A DNA stretch of 64,000 nt from Tenodera sinensis (taxonomy: Eukaryota > Arthropoda > Insecta > Mantodea > Mantidae). The translations under genes were made by a program, and so were the position numbers. Of the stretch, positions 34,800 through 47,370 are shown piece by piece. The stretch lies in contig CM060963.1 of assembly GCA_030765045.1 (NCBI GenBank), positions 67,196,117-67,260,116 of the forward strand, given 5' to 3'. The notes below the pieces were generated by a model. It had not been told where the DNA came from. It worked only from the letters and a program-made list of their open reading frames with translations, and did no database searches. Position 1 is the first letter of the stretch, and the number at the start of each line of letters is the position of its first letter.

Positions 34800-35110
34800 C
34801 CCGTAAATCTACATTTGGTTTGTCATGAAAATATCGTAAACATAAGTATAATTTAATCCAAATCATTGGAGTCATTTTTTAGAAAATCATATATTCAAAA
34901 TTTTTTCCATATAAAGGATAGTTGGAAGGGAGACATTTTCTTGAAAGCAAGTTAATATTGCACTGTCATCAAATCCTGAGCTATGTTTCAAGTTTGAAAT
35001 CCTTAGTTCAATGGAAAGTTAGTTTAATTTCTTTTTCTATGTAAAGAGTAGTTTGGGGTGGGGAGATTTTCCTGAAAAGAACTAACGCATTGTCATCCAC
35101 TTCTGAACTA
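34800..35110 (-). repeat. Repeat family R, diverged partial copy
   Basis: TTTGTCATGAAAATATCGTA, CCAAATCATTGGAGTCATTT and GTAGTTTGGGGTGGGGAGAT correspond in order to the middle of family R. Part of this segment appears duplicated (two AAAG..TAGTT..GG blocks). Confidence 0.5.
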
Positions 35111-35119
35111 TATTTAAAG

Positions 35120-37530
35120 TTTCAAGTTTCTACTACATCGGGAAGATAGTCTAAATCGATAGCAAAACTTGTACCGAACAGACTAACAGACAAGAAAGCG
35201 AGTTAGTAAAAACGTTTTTATAAATTATACCAAATAGTACGCCTATTAGCTTATTAAGTCCTACATTTATTACAACGAGCACATGTGATACTGTTATGCG
35301 AAACTTCAGATGGTGGAGTTCCCGTTATAAGATAATTGCATTACGTGAAGGGAAAGTGGTGGCAGAAAGCCCGTTTTCCATCAATCAACATATCGGACAG
35401 CTGCAGACGACAGCTCGCGTTCGGCCAGCTATCCATGTATACACAAATCGTTGGTCTGGATGGGTGGTGAACTTGGTGAAACGGATTGACAGTAGCGTCA
35501 ACAAATAACCACGAAGTGAAGTGAAGGGGACTCGGTGAAGAGGGGTACTACATAGTTAGTCGTGAGAGTGGTCGAGACTGTGTAAGTGAGAGCAAGAGAG
35601 GGTAGATGGGGGCGTGCTCGGGCGGACGAAGGCAGAGACATATTTGCTCCCTATAGATCACAACTTACTGAAATACACCAAAGACCAACTGCGGCACGTT
35701 TCTCCCGCTATAATGCTCTGTGATTATATTTAGTGACATACCATCTGTTCAACTGGCATCAATACTAGCAACTGTTTCTAAAATTCTCCCCACCATAGTT
35801 GGTGATAACTACGGCCATTTATTGTGTAGCATTTCTACAGGGGTAGTGCGACGTTCAGAATCCGGCAATATCCCGCAATGTTTCTGTTTAAGGCTAGGAG
35901 AGGGCTTCTCTTCCCTTAAGGTTGACACACACCGGATTATTTTGCAAAGGGTTCTTATCTTTGATTTTATAAAGAAACGTGGCTTTTTAACTTATGTTTA
36001 TCTTGTTTGAATTTTGTAATATTGCAATGTGTTTGTAATTCTTTCCGTAACTCCTCGTACATAAGGTACATAAGCTTTCCTTGCATGTGTTTTCGACATT
36101 TTGATATTTCTTTATTGCGTTAATATCTCGGTTCAGATAGCCGTTAGCCTTTAGTACATCTCGGAGATGTTTCAGTTCTGAACCCAGATTTTCTTTGTCA
36201 CACAACGTAAGGCACGCTCAATGGGTCCTTTATTGCTGGAGGGTGATGTGGCATATCTATCAATACAAGAAAAAAGGAACATTTAAGATACATGACACTT
36301 CCTCAACCAGAATAATCTGCCATCGCGGAACATGCAGAAAACATCGGCCACCACATTGACTTCGATAGTTTAAAATGTTCGCTATTTGTGACAAATTCTC
36401 TCAGAGATTAATGAGGGAAAGCATAGAAATATTTAAAGAAAAGAGCAGCTTGAATCGTGATACGGGCAAACCACTCAACACGACATGGAAGACCTTATTA
36501 ACAGGACAACTCCTAATGGAGGAGAAGAAACCAATAGAATTACAAGTGGGAGGGGACAGTAAGGACAGTTAGAGTAGGCAGTGACTAATTGGATGAGTTT
36601 AGCAGTCGCCCAATGAAAAGGCCGAACATAGTTTACGGCGAAATGTCGGCAAAATTTTTAATTTTCTAAAAAAAAGCCACACGGAAGCGGCCCACACCGG
36701 AAGCTAAGAAAGAAGTAATGGACAAAGGCCGTGGAAGTCTACGTAATTATATAAGATACACTGATTTTAATGCGGATAGATAGTCAGATTTGAGTGAATT
36801 AATAGGCACTACGATTGCAATATCAGCTTTGTCTTTCTATGCACCACATACAATTCGCGTCACTTTGCTAAGGGTCCCATCGGTTTCGACGCTCGCAGGT
36901 TCACGTTAAGAATGTATCAGCTGAACTTCCCGAAATGTCCCCAAAAGCCAACTTAAATAATGTTGTGACATTTCCTCCATCCAGTAATTTTTTCTATCTT
37001 CTGATTGGTTCTCTGTCCAAGACTGTAATTGTATTAGCTGCTGAGTCAGATCTTAAACTCTAACGGTAGCCGAAATAATAGTTGGGAGCAGAGTCTCTCA
37101 CCTACACAAACGTGGAGTATAATAAGAGCACGTGACTTTTATGATCCAACGTCTCGAATATAACAAAGGATCGAAAATGCTTTCTGCTGCTAATTTTCGG
37201 TTAAATCTTGCAAAATTAGTAAGTGTTCATGAAAATAAAACCACATGCACATTTTCATGAGGGATTTTAAACGATATGCATACATTTCAAATAGATCGTA
37301 CGAAAACTAGATAATTTTCAATTTGAGGTTAATTAACTACAAATATCTGGTTAATTAGCCTTTTTAAACATTACTTTTTATGTAGGGGAGTGCAGCCCGA
37401 AATAGCATAGAGTCCTTAGTGCACATTTTACTGCGCTACTTCTGTACTTTCCAGCATAGTAATGTTTTTAACAGCAGTGCCACATGTACCAGTACACAGC
37501 TGCTGAAATGGTCGACTTGAGCTCCAGCAC
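35120..37530. other. No gene seen
   Basis: Mixed composition with short frames (70 codons at 35296, 96 codons at 35720) that match nothing recognised. Presumed intron of the KChIP gene or intergenic DNA. Confidence 0.35.
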
Positions 37531-37539
37531 ACTTTGATG

Positions 37540-38010
37540 TAAATGTGCGAAATCACCTCAACGTCGCATATTCAAATCGATCGATTGGTAGAGGTGGACC
37601 AATTCCATGGCCAGCACAGTCACCAGATCTGACACCTCTCGATTATTTTTGTGGAGTTGTATGACGAGCATGGTGTATGACACTCCTGTAACGTCAGTGG
37701 AGGACCTTATAACTCGAGTCCACGTAGCGATTGAAAATCTTCAAAGACAACCACACGTATTGGGTCATGTCATGATATAGGTTCTGTAATGACGTAGGAG
37801 GTACAGAGTTCGAAGCCCGTTTGTAATGTAGACAGATCGATGTTGGATTTATTGACGAAATGTGAATGTACACCCATCTCACATTCCGATGCGCTACAGC
37901 GTCCAAACCGTGCATTTCCGGACAGGGGTTGCTATTTGAAAACCGATCAGTTTGCCGTCTCACACAATATACTAAGCGTTATTGGTGTATTTTGGGGACA
38001 CCCCGTATAA
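37540..38010 (+). pseudogene. IS630/mariner-like transposase C-terminal relic
   Basis: Plus-strand translation gives GPIPWPAQSPDLTPLDYFCG (about 37590-37655), then with frameshifts TLLPV/VEDLITRV-like sequence and a C-terminal EARL..CRQIDV. The WPxxSPDLTPLDYF block carries the region of the third catalytic residue. It ends at GGGGACACCCCGTATAA (about 37996-38012), a likely terminal repeat. The first two catalytic residues are gone. Confidence 0.65.
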
Positions 38011-38559
38011 TAATAGAGATTCTAAATATGCATCATTGGACCGTTTTCAGAAAAAGCAAAGGCATCAACCAGCCATCTTTGCCCACTTATTGCTGTGTCG
38101 TCAAACAACCACGCTCTGTGATAGGTCAGGTGAAAAACATACCCCAAGAAACAATACAGAATCCAACAAAGATTATCTTTGGCGCTGTTCGTACGTGCTG
38201 AACTAAAAGGAAATAATCCTTGGTAGCGTAGACACTAGCGAGTTCCACGATGACGTTTATTTGGAATTGTATTAGAGTTTACATGAATGTTCCACACTTT
38301 GTAAATTGTTGTTCATACAACACAATTCCTCACTAAATAGGCAATCTAGATATTTATCACTGGGAAATTATTTATTCCAGATGTGCCGTTTCGAATGAAC
38401 GACATTTTGTAAAGTTGTTTACTACCCTTTTTTCAATTTGAATTTCCTCTGTACTAACATTGGAGCACGTGACCACCTAAAGGACTTCTGGGTTGAATCA
38501 CTTTCCGACGTTTGTCATTGTGAACCAGTTAATACAGAAAGTATTGATTTCCACCTAAC

Positions 38560-38638
38560 AGTTCAATGCAAGTATTTCACCGTAAATACGTGTTTTGAGA
38601 TACCGTGAATCTAAAAGAAACACATTTTTAGAAAAAGG

Positions 38639-38696
<58 letters not shown>

Positions 38697-38920
38697 TGTG
38701 TGTGCCTGTGCGTCTCTCTTTTCAAACACGAAAAGTCGGTTAAATAACAAACTTAGTATTTAAGCTCAGCATCTTCGAGAATACAACATGAAGACTTTGA
38801 AGATAATCCTCACTCCATCCTACCCTTTACCATGTCATAACCTTTGATATTCTCTTCGTTATGAATGATTTTTGTATAATTGGTAAACCATAAAAAATAG
38901 GCAGCATCTTACTACAAAGG
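38560..38920 (+). repeat. Repeat family R partial copy with (GT)n
   Basis: GTTTTGAGATACCGTGAATC, AGAAAAAGGCC, about 30 GT units (38641-38704), CAAACACGAAAAGTCGGTTA and TGTATAATTGGTAAACCATA follow the family order. The match ends where LTR copy 2 begins. Confidence 0.65.
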
Positions 38921-38924
38921 AAGA

Positions 38925-39410
38925 AGGAAAGAAACATAAAATATTGTGACAGCAGCGGCAACACAACAAAGGACAGTCGGTGCCCCACTGGCGTGGCGCG
39001 TAACAAAGGCTCTCAAGATCAAGCATCCTCACACCACTCGCGACAAAAATCGAAGCGGCAGCACAAAGGGTTTTCCACATGATTCGAGAAGTATCTGGCA
39101 GCCGACGTATTTGTAGAAGTTTGAGAAAGGACCTGTTACGTCATCCTCGCTATATAAGGATGCTTAGTAACGAACAGAGTGAGAGTTACAGACATGAGTC
39201 GTAGGGAGTCAGTTTGGTGTTGTGTAAGGTGCGTGTGCCCTCACGTCGTGAATAAAGAAAGCGAAGCAATTATGTGTGTTCAATGGTTGTATCTTCAAAG
39301 TTCGTGTTTGAGAGACAGAAAAAGAAGAAAGACAAGATCTGAGTCAGGGGTACGAGAAGAAAGCAGTTATGAGTTGTAATATCACAAAGGACTGTAAACT
39401 GTCTTAAGAT
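38925..39410 (+). mobile_element. LTR copy 2, 3'-truncated
   Basis: TGTGACAGCAGCGGCAACAC (38945) starts the best-defined end, though similarity to copy 3 reaches slightly upstream. It has TTACGTCA (39136-39143), TATATAAGG (39151) and downstream GAGAAAGCAGTTATGAG and TTGTAATATCAC, as in copy 1. It breaks off before the polyA signal, where a tRNA-like repeat begins. Confidence 0.65.
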
Positions 39411-39419
39411 CCCAGGAAA

Positions 39420-39640
39420 TCCTTGATAGACCTGACAGGGAGATCAAGGATCACTGACGGAATCTAGAGAGCTACCTGGGGAACGCAAATATGCCGGCGC
39501 AGGTGGGCATCAACTCTTGGGTGACAAAAAGTTGACGCTGCAGTTGGCCCCTGAGCTGCCTCTTTAGCGGGAGAAAACATCGTACCGGAAATCGAACCCG
39601 GGGCTCCTGTTTAGTAAGCAGCAGCGCTAAAAGGTAACTT
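39420..39640 (-). repeat. tRNA-derived SINE fragment
   Basis: On the minus strand CCGGGTTCGATTTCCGG is a B box preceded by GCGCTGCTGCTTACTAAACA; a GC-rich tail follows to the LTR junction. The A box is degraded. Confidence 0.45.
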
Positions 39641-39649
39641 TACTATCTC

Positions 39650-41000
39650 ATTGAATTAAAATAAAAACAAACTTGAGTAACAGCTGCAGGCACTTCTGGC
39701 TGCACCAGCCCCTGTATTATAACACAATCTATTACTGCCTACTGTGTGACCATAATATGGCTGCTACGCGCTTACGTGTACATAATTAGTAATTACTATA
39801 CTGATGTACATATTTTGAATAACCATCAGTTTGTGCGAACACGCCTGCTTTCAGCCCCATATCCTGAGCCCACCGGAGGCAAACTTTGGTACGTTTACAA
39901 TAACACACTGTCCACTCATGTGACCTGGGTATTCCCCCATCAGTTACTCCTAAAGTGTTTTGCGTGCAGCATTGTTTGTGGTGTTCGTAAAAGGGACAAA
40001 CTTTGTGGTTGTTAGCAGATTTACTTGAAGTCATACTTTCCAACAAAGTTTTGAAGATGTCAAATGTTTTTCGGCTAGTCAAATTTTGTCTCAGGTTTAG
40101 CTGATGAATGTGTAGAGGATGGAAGGATAGCTAGAATAATGCAATGTGGTTTATCATTCATATTATTAAATATCTCGGGTAAAACATGTATACGTTTTAT
40201 CGTGCTCCTTTATAATATTTTAATAACACTTTTATTACCTTGAAGCTATATTAAAATCAAACTATCGCATTCTAAATTTTGCTTTAGTGCACTGAAATTT
40301 TTATAGGGCAGTAACAGTAAGAAAGAAATTAGGGTAAACATAGATATGAGTTTACATATTCGCAAAAACAAAATTTGAAAAAAAAATGCAAATATTAGTC
40401 TTATAATTTTCATTATAATATTCAAAATTTAATGTTCTAAAACTTCATAATTTTATAGTTAGTGTATATAAAGTGAATGCACGTTTTTCATTAATATTGG
40501 TTCATAGCAACGGTAATCGGGAGGAAAATGATTATAGAAAACAAAAGTTAATATGTGTGAAAAACTTCTACGATTCACAATTTACAAGAAACTTAGCATC
40601 TGAGAACAACAGCAGAGTGCTTAATGAAGTTTAAATGAAGTTCCCGGTCACAGCAAATGTATTTTACCGTGCTCAGCTCTTTTCACATATACAGCTGCAT
40701 ATTTCAGGAGATGTTACATGTGCAGAAACCACATTTCTCCCTTTGTCTCTCCCTCCCTCCCTCCCTCCGTCACTCTCTCTCGGACCAACAAAGAATAACG
40801 ATGCCCTTCACTTGAATGCAATTTTGTTCTCAGATTTCGCATGTAAGAAAGTGACATGTAGATAATGTTTATTGTACTGAATTTTAAACTGGTTAATCTG
40901 TGTTGCATTAAGTTGAGTTGTAAGAAAATGAGAAATTGTAACAACTGATTAGGTATTAATGACACCTCATAATATATTCATTCACAAGCATGCCCGTTTC
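39650..41000. other. No gene seen; TCCC repeat
   Basis: AT-rich with a short CCTCCCTCCCTCCCTCC run near 40750. Nothing coding recognised. Confidence 0.4.
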
Positions 41001-41009
41001 CATTATCAC

Positions 41010-41993
41010 CAGTGGCGGCTAGCTTAATGAACTGGTAGTGCTAGCATTACTTCACTGAAATTTTTAAGGATGTTTAATTTACGTCCCTTAACAACGGGCA
41101 GGGAATATCCGACGGCGATCAATGAAGGAAATGGTTGAAATAGGCTAAGTTATCGAAGCAATAATACATACCACCGCCACTGGTACTACATTTCTTTCAC
41201 TGCACATTCACTGGCAGTAAGCGCTACCTATCCTAACAACGCGGAACTAAATACGTCCGTGGGACTCGGAAGTTTAGCGGCTTTTTCTCCCAAGCATATG
41301 TCTAGCTACCGTAAAATTTACGAATAGATTACCGAGCAGTATGACTTCACATTCACAGAACCATTTATTTTTCGTGTAAATATCTTATTTAATTCCTACG
41401 GGTTAAAACCGTCATCTTTTTGTTCTATATTAATGGCAGATCAGAAGCAGGTCTTCCTATGTATTTCAGTTTCACTTTCTCTTTTAATGATGTAGAAAAT
41501 GGACTACTTAGGAAAAACTTTCTTTATTCGTGTTCTATATATAAAGAAAAGGTCACATACACGTGTGTTTAGCATTTTTCTAGTAGAAGCAGATTTCATC
41601 TTTAGTCGTCTGCTGTAGTAGTATTGCCAATGCAGATAATGCTATTGATTAATTTTAAGTTCGAACAATGGGAAATGAATGGCGAATGTGATATTGGAAA
41701 ACAATTTTCCGCTAACTTTTACACTACAAAGCAGTGGTAAATGCCGTATTTGTGAGGTCTCTTCCTTAGACTCATACTTTATCTTAGGTTGTGCATAAGT
41801 TGATACGTTTGATTTGCATGTGCTGCCAACGATAGCCGTGCTAGAAACTAACTGGCACGGATTTTGCCCATCTTCTTACACCTCCACTTGCCACTAGTGT
41901 CACGAGTGAATGTCCACAATTTAAAATACGCATTTTTCCACTTTTTAAAGGTAGTGCCATGGCACGGAGGCACTATCCCCGGAGCCGTTCCTG
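41010..41993. mobile_element. hAT-like non-autonomous element
   Basis: Left end CAGTGGCGGCTAG and right end GGAGCCGTTCCTG are imperfect inverted repeats of the kind found on ZMYM1/hAT-type elements. The 8-mers outside (ATTATCAC and AATCTCAC) agree at 6 of 8 positions, as expected for an aged 8 bp hAT target duplication. Just inside the right end GTGCCATGGCACGGAGGCAC is also characteristic. No transposase frame inside 984 bp. Confidence 0.6.
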
Positions 41994-41999
41994 AATCTC

Positions 42000-42630
42000 A
42001 CTATTATACATTTAAACCTCTCGAAGGCTTTTAATTTCCGAAAAATCTTCGTTTAGAGCTTCAGACTGGTTGCAAGCTCGGAGGATATCTGTCACTGTGA
42101 TAAGCTCTTGAAAGTAAGACAAAATGGCAGTCGTACCATAGTAGGAAGGCTGCTAAATATAGATTAGGGTAGCACGTCATCAGAAACAATATCCCGTAAT
42201 GTCTTTGCTCTTTGCTCCGACTTAATGTGTTCAGACAAGGGTGAGAGCTCCGCTAATGCTATTCGGGCTGATGAGACGTAATGCTAGTATCCTGCAAACC
42301 CTTCAACACGTTCTTCATCTCCTGCAGAGGTCCTACCATTTCCTTTGCTTTCACTTGAATTACGTTATGCCATCACTCTTAGGAAATTATCTCAGGTTCT
42401 TCGCAACCAACGTGAAAAATGAATGCCTACAAATCAGAACCCCAGACGTTCTGAACATCAACGATTGCTTCCTCTACCTTGTGCGTGTAGCGATAATTTC
42501 TTGAACCGCTGAAGATTTTCTGCCAAACCAAGCTAGGGCAAAAATTGCGGTCAAGCTATCCAGTCGTACCTATGTGTTATACGACAAACTTCGGGATCAG
42601 ATAGATAACCATCCTTGAAACACTTTTCCT
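42000..42630. other. No gene clearly seen
   Basis: The minus strand shows interrupted frames that might be the C-terminal end of a hAT transposase, but no diagnostic motif was secured. Confidence 0.3.
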
Positions 42631-42639
42631 TAAGGCACC

Positions 42640-42895
42640 GCTGGTATATGGTGTTCTTCATTGATGATATAAAAGTTTCCTTCAAATCTTTGTGTCGGAT
42701 CCTTAAAAAATACTAAACCTAAATACTAAGTTTGTCTTTTAACAGACTTTTCGTTTTTGAGTTACGCTGTTCATAGACAGACATACACACCCACACAGGA
42801 TGTCTTCTAAAATACTGTTTTTATTCAGGGAGCCTCATAATACATATTTCCAGTAAAATCTTGGCATCGAAATTTTGGGTCCAATACTTTTCTAC
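42640..42895 (-). repeat. Repeat family R, end fragment
   Basis: AAATCTTTGTGTCGGATCCT, CGTTTTTGAGTTACGCTG, a short AC run, CATATTTCCAGTAAAATC and TTTTGGGTCCAATAC match the microsatellite-to-terminus part of the family. Confidence 0.6.
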
Positions 42896-42899
42896 GGAG

Positions 42900-43140
42900 A
42901 AATGTGGAGAACTGAAGAGTATGATTTGGCCAAGTTCGTCACCTGACTTAAATCTCATTGAACTCTTGTAGAATGAACTAGACAGAGGTCACAAAATTGA
43001 GGACATCTAATGTTGAATATTACAGAGGAGTTGGACTGTAACATTTGCAAAAACACTCCAAAGTCTTAACTCCAGAATGCCAAAAGTTTATGCAGCTGTT
43101 CTGAGGGCAAAGGGTGAATACTCTGAAGAGGCTCAAATTT
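42900..43140 (+). pseudogene. Tc1-like transposase C-terminal fragment
   Basis: Translation MIWPSSSPDLNLIELL (stop) NELDR, then with shifts LNSRMPKVYAAVLRAKGEYS, equals the Tc1 block WPxxSPDLNPIExLWxELDR and its C-terminus LxxRMPRVCxAVIxAKGGY. It lies between two family R copies. Confidence 0.75.
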
Positions 43141-43239
43141 TAAACCATATTGTATTTTACTTAATGAAAGGAGTAGAAAAATATTTATTTTATTGGTCTA
43201 TTTATTTTTTACGATGTATTTGTACATTGAAATATATAA

Positions 43240-43823
43240 TAGGAAAGTCGGAAATTTCTCCATCCCAAACAACCCTTTAGATGGACAATTTTTTGAAACT
43301 TTTGATTATCTCGAAAATGGCTCTAACCATTTTGATTAAAATCCCACATATTTATATTTTTGTGGCAAATGAAATGTATATTTTGAATTTTCTAGCTATA
43401 GAACATGTAATCCTGTTTATTCTTGGTGACACTTGCATAACTGGTAAACCGTAAGAGATAGAGCAAATCTTATTGTACAAAAATGTAGATCTTACTAAAA
43501 CAAACGTTATGTGTATATGGTTTATTGTATGGAGTGAATCATTTCGGAGATACTCCTTGTTATTTGTGTGAATTTTTCAGCACTTAAAACGTTTCTCAAA
43601 TGGAAGGTCGTTATTCACTTTTTTACCCGTTTGGCCATTTCAGAGCTTTACAAGATTTGACTATCGCTCAAAGCTTAATGTATTCTCATATTCCGCTTGC
43701 ACCTACAAGAAAATCAGTAATAAGGTAATTTCTGCAAAATTGTTTATGTCAACTAACATGAAGAAGATGAATAAGATTTTAGAATAGTTAGCACAAGAGT
43801 ACAGAGTGTAGCACAAAAGATTT
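43240..43823 (+). repeat. Repeat family R, 5'-truncated, first of a tandem pair
   Basis: Begins near GACAATTTTTTGAAACTTTT and continues AAATGGCTCTAACCATTTTG, TTTTCTAGCTATAG, CATTTCGGAGATACTCCTTG and TTGCACCTACAAGAAAAT, to GTGTAGCACAAAAG. The next copy starts within a few bases, in the same orientation. Confidence 0.7.
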
Positions 43824-44011
43824 TTACTTTCTCTACTACTAACTAAAGGAAGTATTCTATTCCACCCAAAACTTCGATGTCGAGATTTCACCGGAAATAT
43901 GTTTTGAGGTCCCCTGAATCCTAAAAACGCATTTTTAGAAAAAGTTCCGTGTGTGTGTCAGTGTGTGCGTGTGTGTGTGTGTGTGTGTGAGTGTGTGTGA
44001 GTGTGTGTGTG

Positions 44012-44077
<66 letters not shown>

Positions 44078-44745
44078 AGTCTGTGAACAGCATAACTCAA
44101 AAACGAAAAGTTGGTTAAAAACCAAAGTTGGTATTTAAGTTTGATGTCTTTCAGGATGCAACACGAAGATTTTCAAGAAAATTTCTCCTGCCTAAACTAC
44201 CCTTTACATGGAAAATTTTTCAAAAATTTTGATTTTCTCGAAAATGGCTCTAACGATTTTCATTAAAATGCCATATGTTTGAGATATTTTTATGACAAAT
44301 GAAATGTATATCTTGAATTTTCTGGCTATAGCCCTTAAGTCCTATTTACTCTGGATGACTTTTGCATAACAGATAAACCGTAAGAGATAGACCAAATCTT
44401 ACTATACAAAAAATGTAGATCTTACTAAAATATACATTTGTATCTGAATAATTTTTTTTGTAGAGTGAACCATTTCGGAGATATTCCTTGTTATTTCTGT
44501 AAGTTTTGGAGAACCTATACTTCTGTCAAATGGAACATCGTTATTTATTTTTTTATTTGTTAACAGTGCAAATAGAATGGAATTTGAAAGCTACTATATT
44601 CCCATATTCCTTTTGCACCGACAAAAAATAAACAATAAGATAATTTTTGCAAATGTTTGTCTCAACAGGAAGAAGATAAAGGAATAAGAGTTTGTAAGAA
44701 CGGTTAGCATAAGAGTAGAGAAAGTCATGTGAGTGCAACACATCA
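43824..44745 (+). repeat. Repeat family R, full-length reference copy
   Basis: ACTTTCTCTACT at the start and AGTAGAGAAAGT (near 44712-44724) at the end form a 12 bp inverted repeat. In between: GAGATTTCACCGGAAATATG, a 130-base GT microsatellite (43949-44076), ATAACTCAAAAACGAAAAG, AAAATGGCTCTAACGATTTT, AATTTTCTGGCTATAG, GATAAACCGTAAGAGATAGA, CATTTCGGAGATATTCCTTG and a terminal GTCATGTGAGTGCAACACAT. No coding frame above chance. Confidence 0.75.
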
Positions 44746-45492
44746 GATGTTTTATTACCTATACTGTAAGCAACCTTTTGTTAAAGCTAATATATTTGCA
44801 GCCTGTAGATGCTTTTAACCAAGCATGTCACAGCTGTCTGCTTGCCTGTAGATAACCTTGATCTAATAGAATATAACTAAAGACGGGCATGATTAGAGAG
44901 AGCCCATCTCCTCACTCCGGGGAGTCTTCATTTCATGTACCAGCAAGATAATGGAATCTGTGACAGGTCTGATAGCGCAAGGCGTCAGCCAATCCCCTTC
45001 ATCCTCTTGCTTCCCTCGGCTTTCCTTTTATTTCCGGTGAGGAAAAGAGTTGTATATCATTGTCCCAAACTTAATGCTCCCATTATTTCCCAAACAATGC
45101 GAGGTAAACAATGGTTATCACTGTTGCCCCGTCTGAATCACAGCAAAGGGAATTATCCCCCTGCACCCACTCAGTAAAATTAATATTATGGACAAATATT
45201 GTTTTGTGACGTGCAGCGTCAATGACTGTGTGCCCGTTGTCCTTTAGACGTTATAAAATTTTAGAGGCTTAATGCTCTTAGCTTTGCAGCGACAACAGAG
45301 TAGGGTTATTTATAGAGTGAACTTTCCACTGAAATTTAAATATGGAAGCTTGTCCTGCAGAAAATGAAACGATAAACTGTTTGCTCCCAATTCTCTGTAT
45401 AGCTAATTCACGTAGAGGAAGTCCTGCATTCCGAACAAACATGGTCACTATTTTGTGAAAAATGTATATTTTATGGTTACCTGAAAAAGTAC

Positions 45493-45493
45493 C

Positions 45494-45543
<50 letters not shown>
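45493..45543. repeat. (AG)n then (ACAG)n microsatellite
   Basis: About 14 AG units followed by six ACAG units. Confidence 0.95.
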
Positions 45544-45544
<1 letters not shown>

Positions 45545-45574
45545 ATGGACTATGTATGCTGCACGCAAAAGCTT

Positions 45575-47040
45575 AGTTAACACTACAATATCTCATGTAC
45601 TACATTCACATGAATTTCTCTACACATTGTTCAACAAACTGCTTAAAAATTTAATTCCTCTATCTCAAGGCCCCTAAAAGTTCATGCACCGGTGCATTGC
45701 GCGGTGTAAGGTGCAAAATGCGATTAGGAAAAGTCAACCTTGGTGCAAACTTGCACTCGCTCTCTCTTCACGTTTGTCTCGCCGCTTCGCCGTCTCCCCC
45801 TTGCTTATTTTCAGCGCTATTTCTTCCTCACTGAGTAACGTTTACGTACAGTACCCAGTGTTATACTAGTTAATTTGGTTTTTTATACCAAATATGGTCT
45901 TTTGTTTTAATGATCTAGAAAGCACTGGTACAAACCTAATTTTTTAAATAAAGAATGCCCTTTTCAAAGATGTAGTAACCTCTTTAGCGTTCTCTATGAT
46001 TTTATCGTATATGTACTCTGTTATACCGTCTTTCAAGAGATGAATTATTATACTTCAGATGAGGCTCTATGGTCATAACTTTCAGAAACATAAGAAAGTT
46101 GCCGCTCTGATTTAAATGGATTTTCCGCGTTGTTTGCTTTCTTTGGAGCAGGTTCCTTCAATAGTAGGCAGTTGTATTGCACGCATCTACTTCACTGATA
46201 AACTAACCGTCTATCAACACACGCTTTCTAGCTTCTTCGCTTCTTCAACCTGCGGCGTGAGAGTTGAACTGAGCTTAATCGAGCCGCCACGATGCATGCA
46301 AAAGAACTCTGCGGAATAAATTGCATCCGGTGCGCTCTATCTACTTCATGCTAATCGAGGTAAACCTTTAGTACCTTTAAGGATAGTCAAATATTATAAG
46401 TACTGATCGCTATGTGATGACTGTGAAATACTGTTCTCTTTGACTAGAAAAAATAAGAATAACGACTTCCTATTCGAGAAAATTATAGTAGTGTAAAAAT
46501 TCAAACCAATAACAAAAAACGCCTCGGTAGTGTTTTTTTTATTTTTTATTTTTTTTTTATTTTTCCACCTTTACAAAAAGTGTCTTTGTCAAACTGCACT
46601 CTTGAACGAGATCTGCATTTTTGTGAGTTAGATATTGTCTGTTTCTTACTGTTTACGAATTATGCAAACATCAATCGTAATCAAAAGAACTTCAGAGACG
46701 AATCCCAGAAGATTTTTCCTAAAAATATCTCAAATATATGCTATTTTCGCTTTTGAGAAGTACAGTTTTTCGAAAACTTTGATATGTAAATGGTAGTTTG
46801 GAGTGGCAGGATTTTCATGGAAATCTTCGTGTCGCATACTTGGGAGGTGCTGAACCTAAATAGCAATTTTGATATTTAATGGACTTTTGGTTTTTAAGTT
46901 AGGTACATGTGAGCACGCAACACATTTCCTAAAACGACTTTTTATTCAGTGGACCTAAAACATGTATTTCGATGTGAAATTACGTTACCAAATTTTTGGG
47001 TGAAACGCTATATTTTGTCTACCTACTTTGTACGTGATAG
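45575..47040 (-). repeat. Repeat family R copy split by about 720 bp
   Basis: CATTCACATGAATTTCTCTA and ATTTAATTCCTCTATCTC (45605-45666) match the family end; the match resumes near 46385 (GTCAAATATTATAAGTACTG) and runs through ACTGTTCTCTTTGAC, CTTACTGTTTACGAATTATG and GTAGTTTGGAGTGGCAGGAT to GTGATAGGAAAAC. The insert 45667-46384 holds short frames and no recognised element. Confidence 0.5.
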
Positions 47041-47159
47041 GAAAACAATTACTAACGATTTATTTTCTAGTAAAATATCATAACATTGTGTTGCTTTAAT
47101 TAATGAATTATGTTGTTTCAAAGAACTATTTTGATAAAACCCCTTAATTTCAGTATAAA

Positions 47160-47370
47160 TTAGAGAGTTAACGAGGCAACCGGCGCAGTGGTTCAAATGC
47201 TGAATCTCCGGATTTATGGGCATACAAAAGGCGACTGACGTGGCTAACTTTTTAAATAGCATATTTAATGACAGTGGGGGAGAGTGGGTAATGAATTCTT
47301 TAGCAACATAAAAATGGAATACCATGAAGGCGCCTGGCGCCCTCGCTGCCGGCGTAATTATAATAACAAT
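47160..47370 (+). repeat. Possible tRNA-derived SINE with AAT-rich tail
   Basis: CCGGCGCAGTGGTTCAAATG resembles an A box; GC-rich body ending GCTGCCGGCGTAATTATAAT. No clear B box. Confidence 0.3.

Noticed and set aside
34335..34875. Long frames rich in Thr/Asn/His/Pro (plus) or Trp/Val/Gly (minus)
   Set aside because: They are six-frame translations of the A/C minisatellite.
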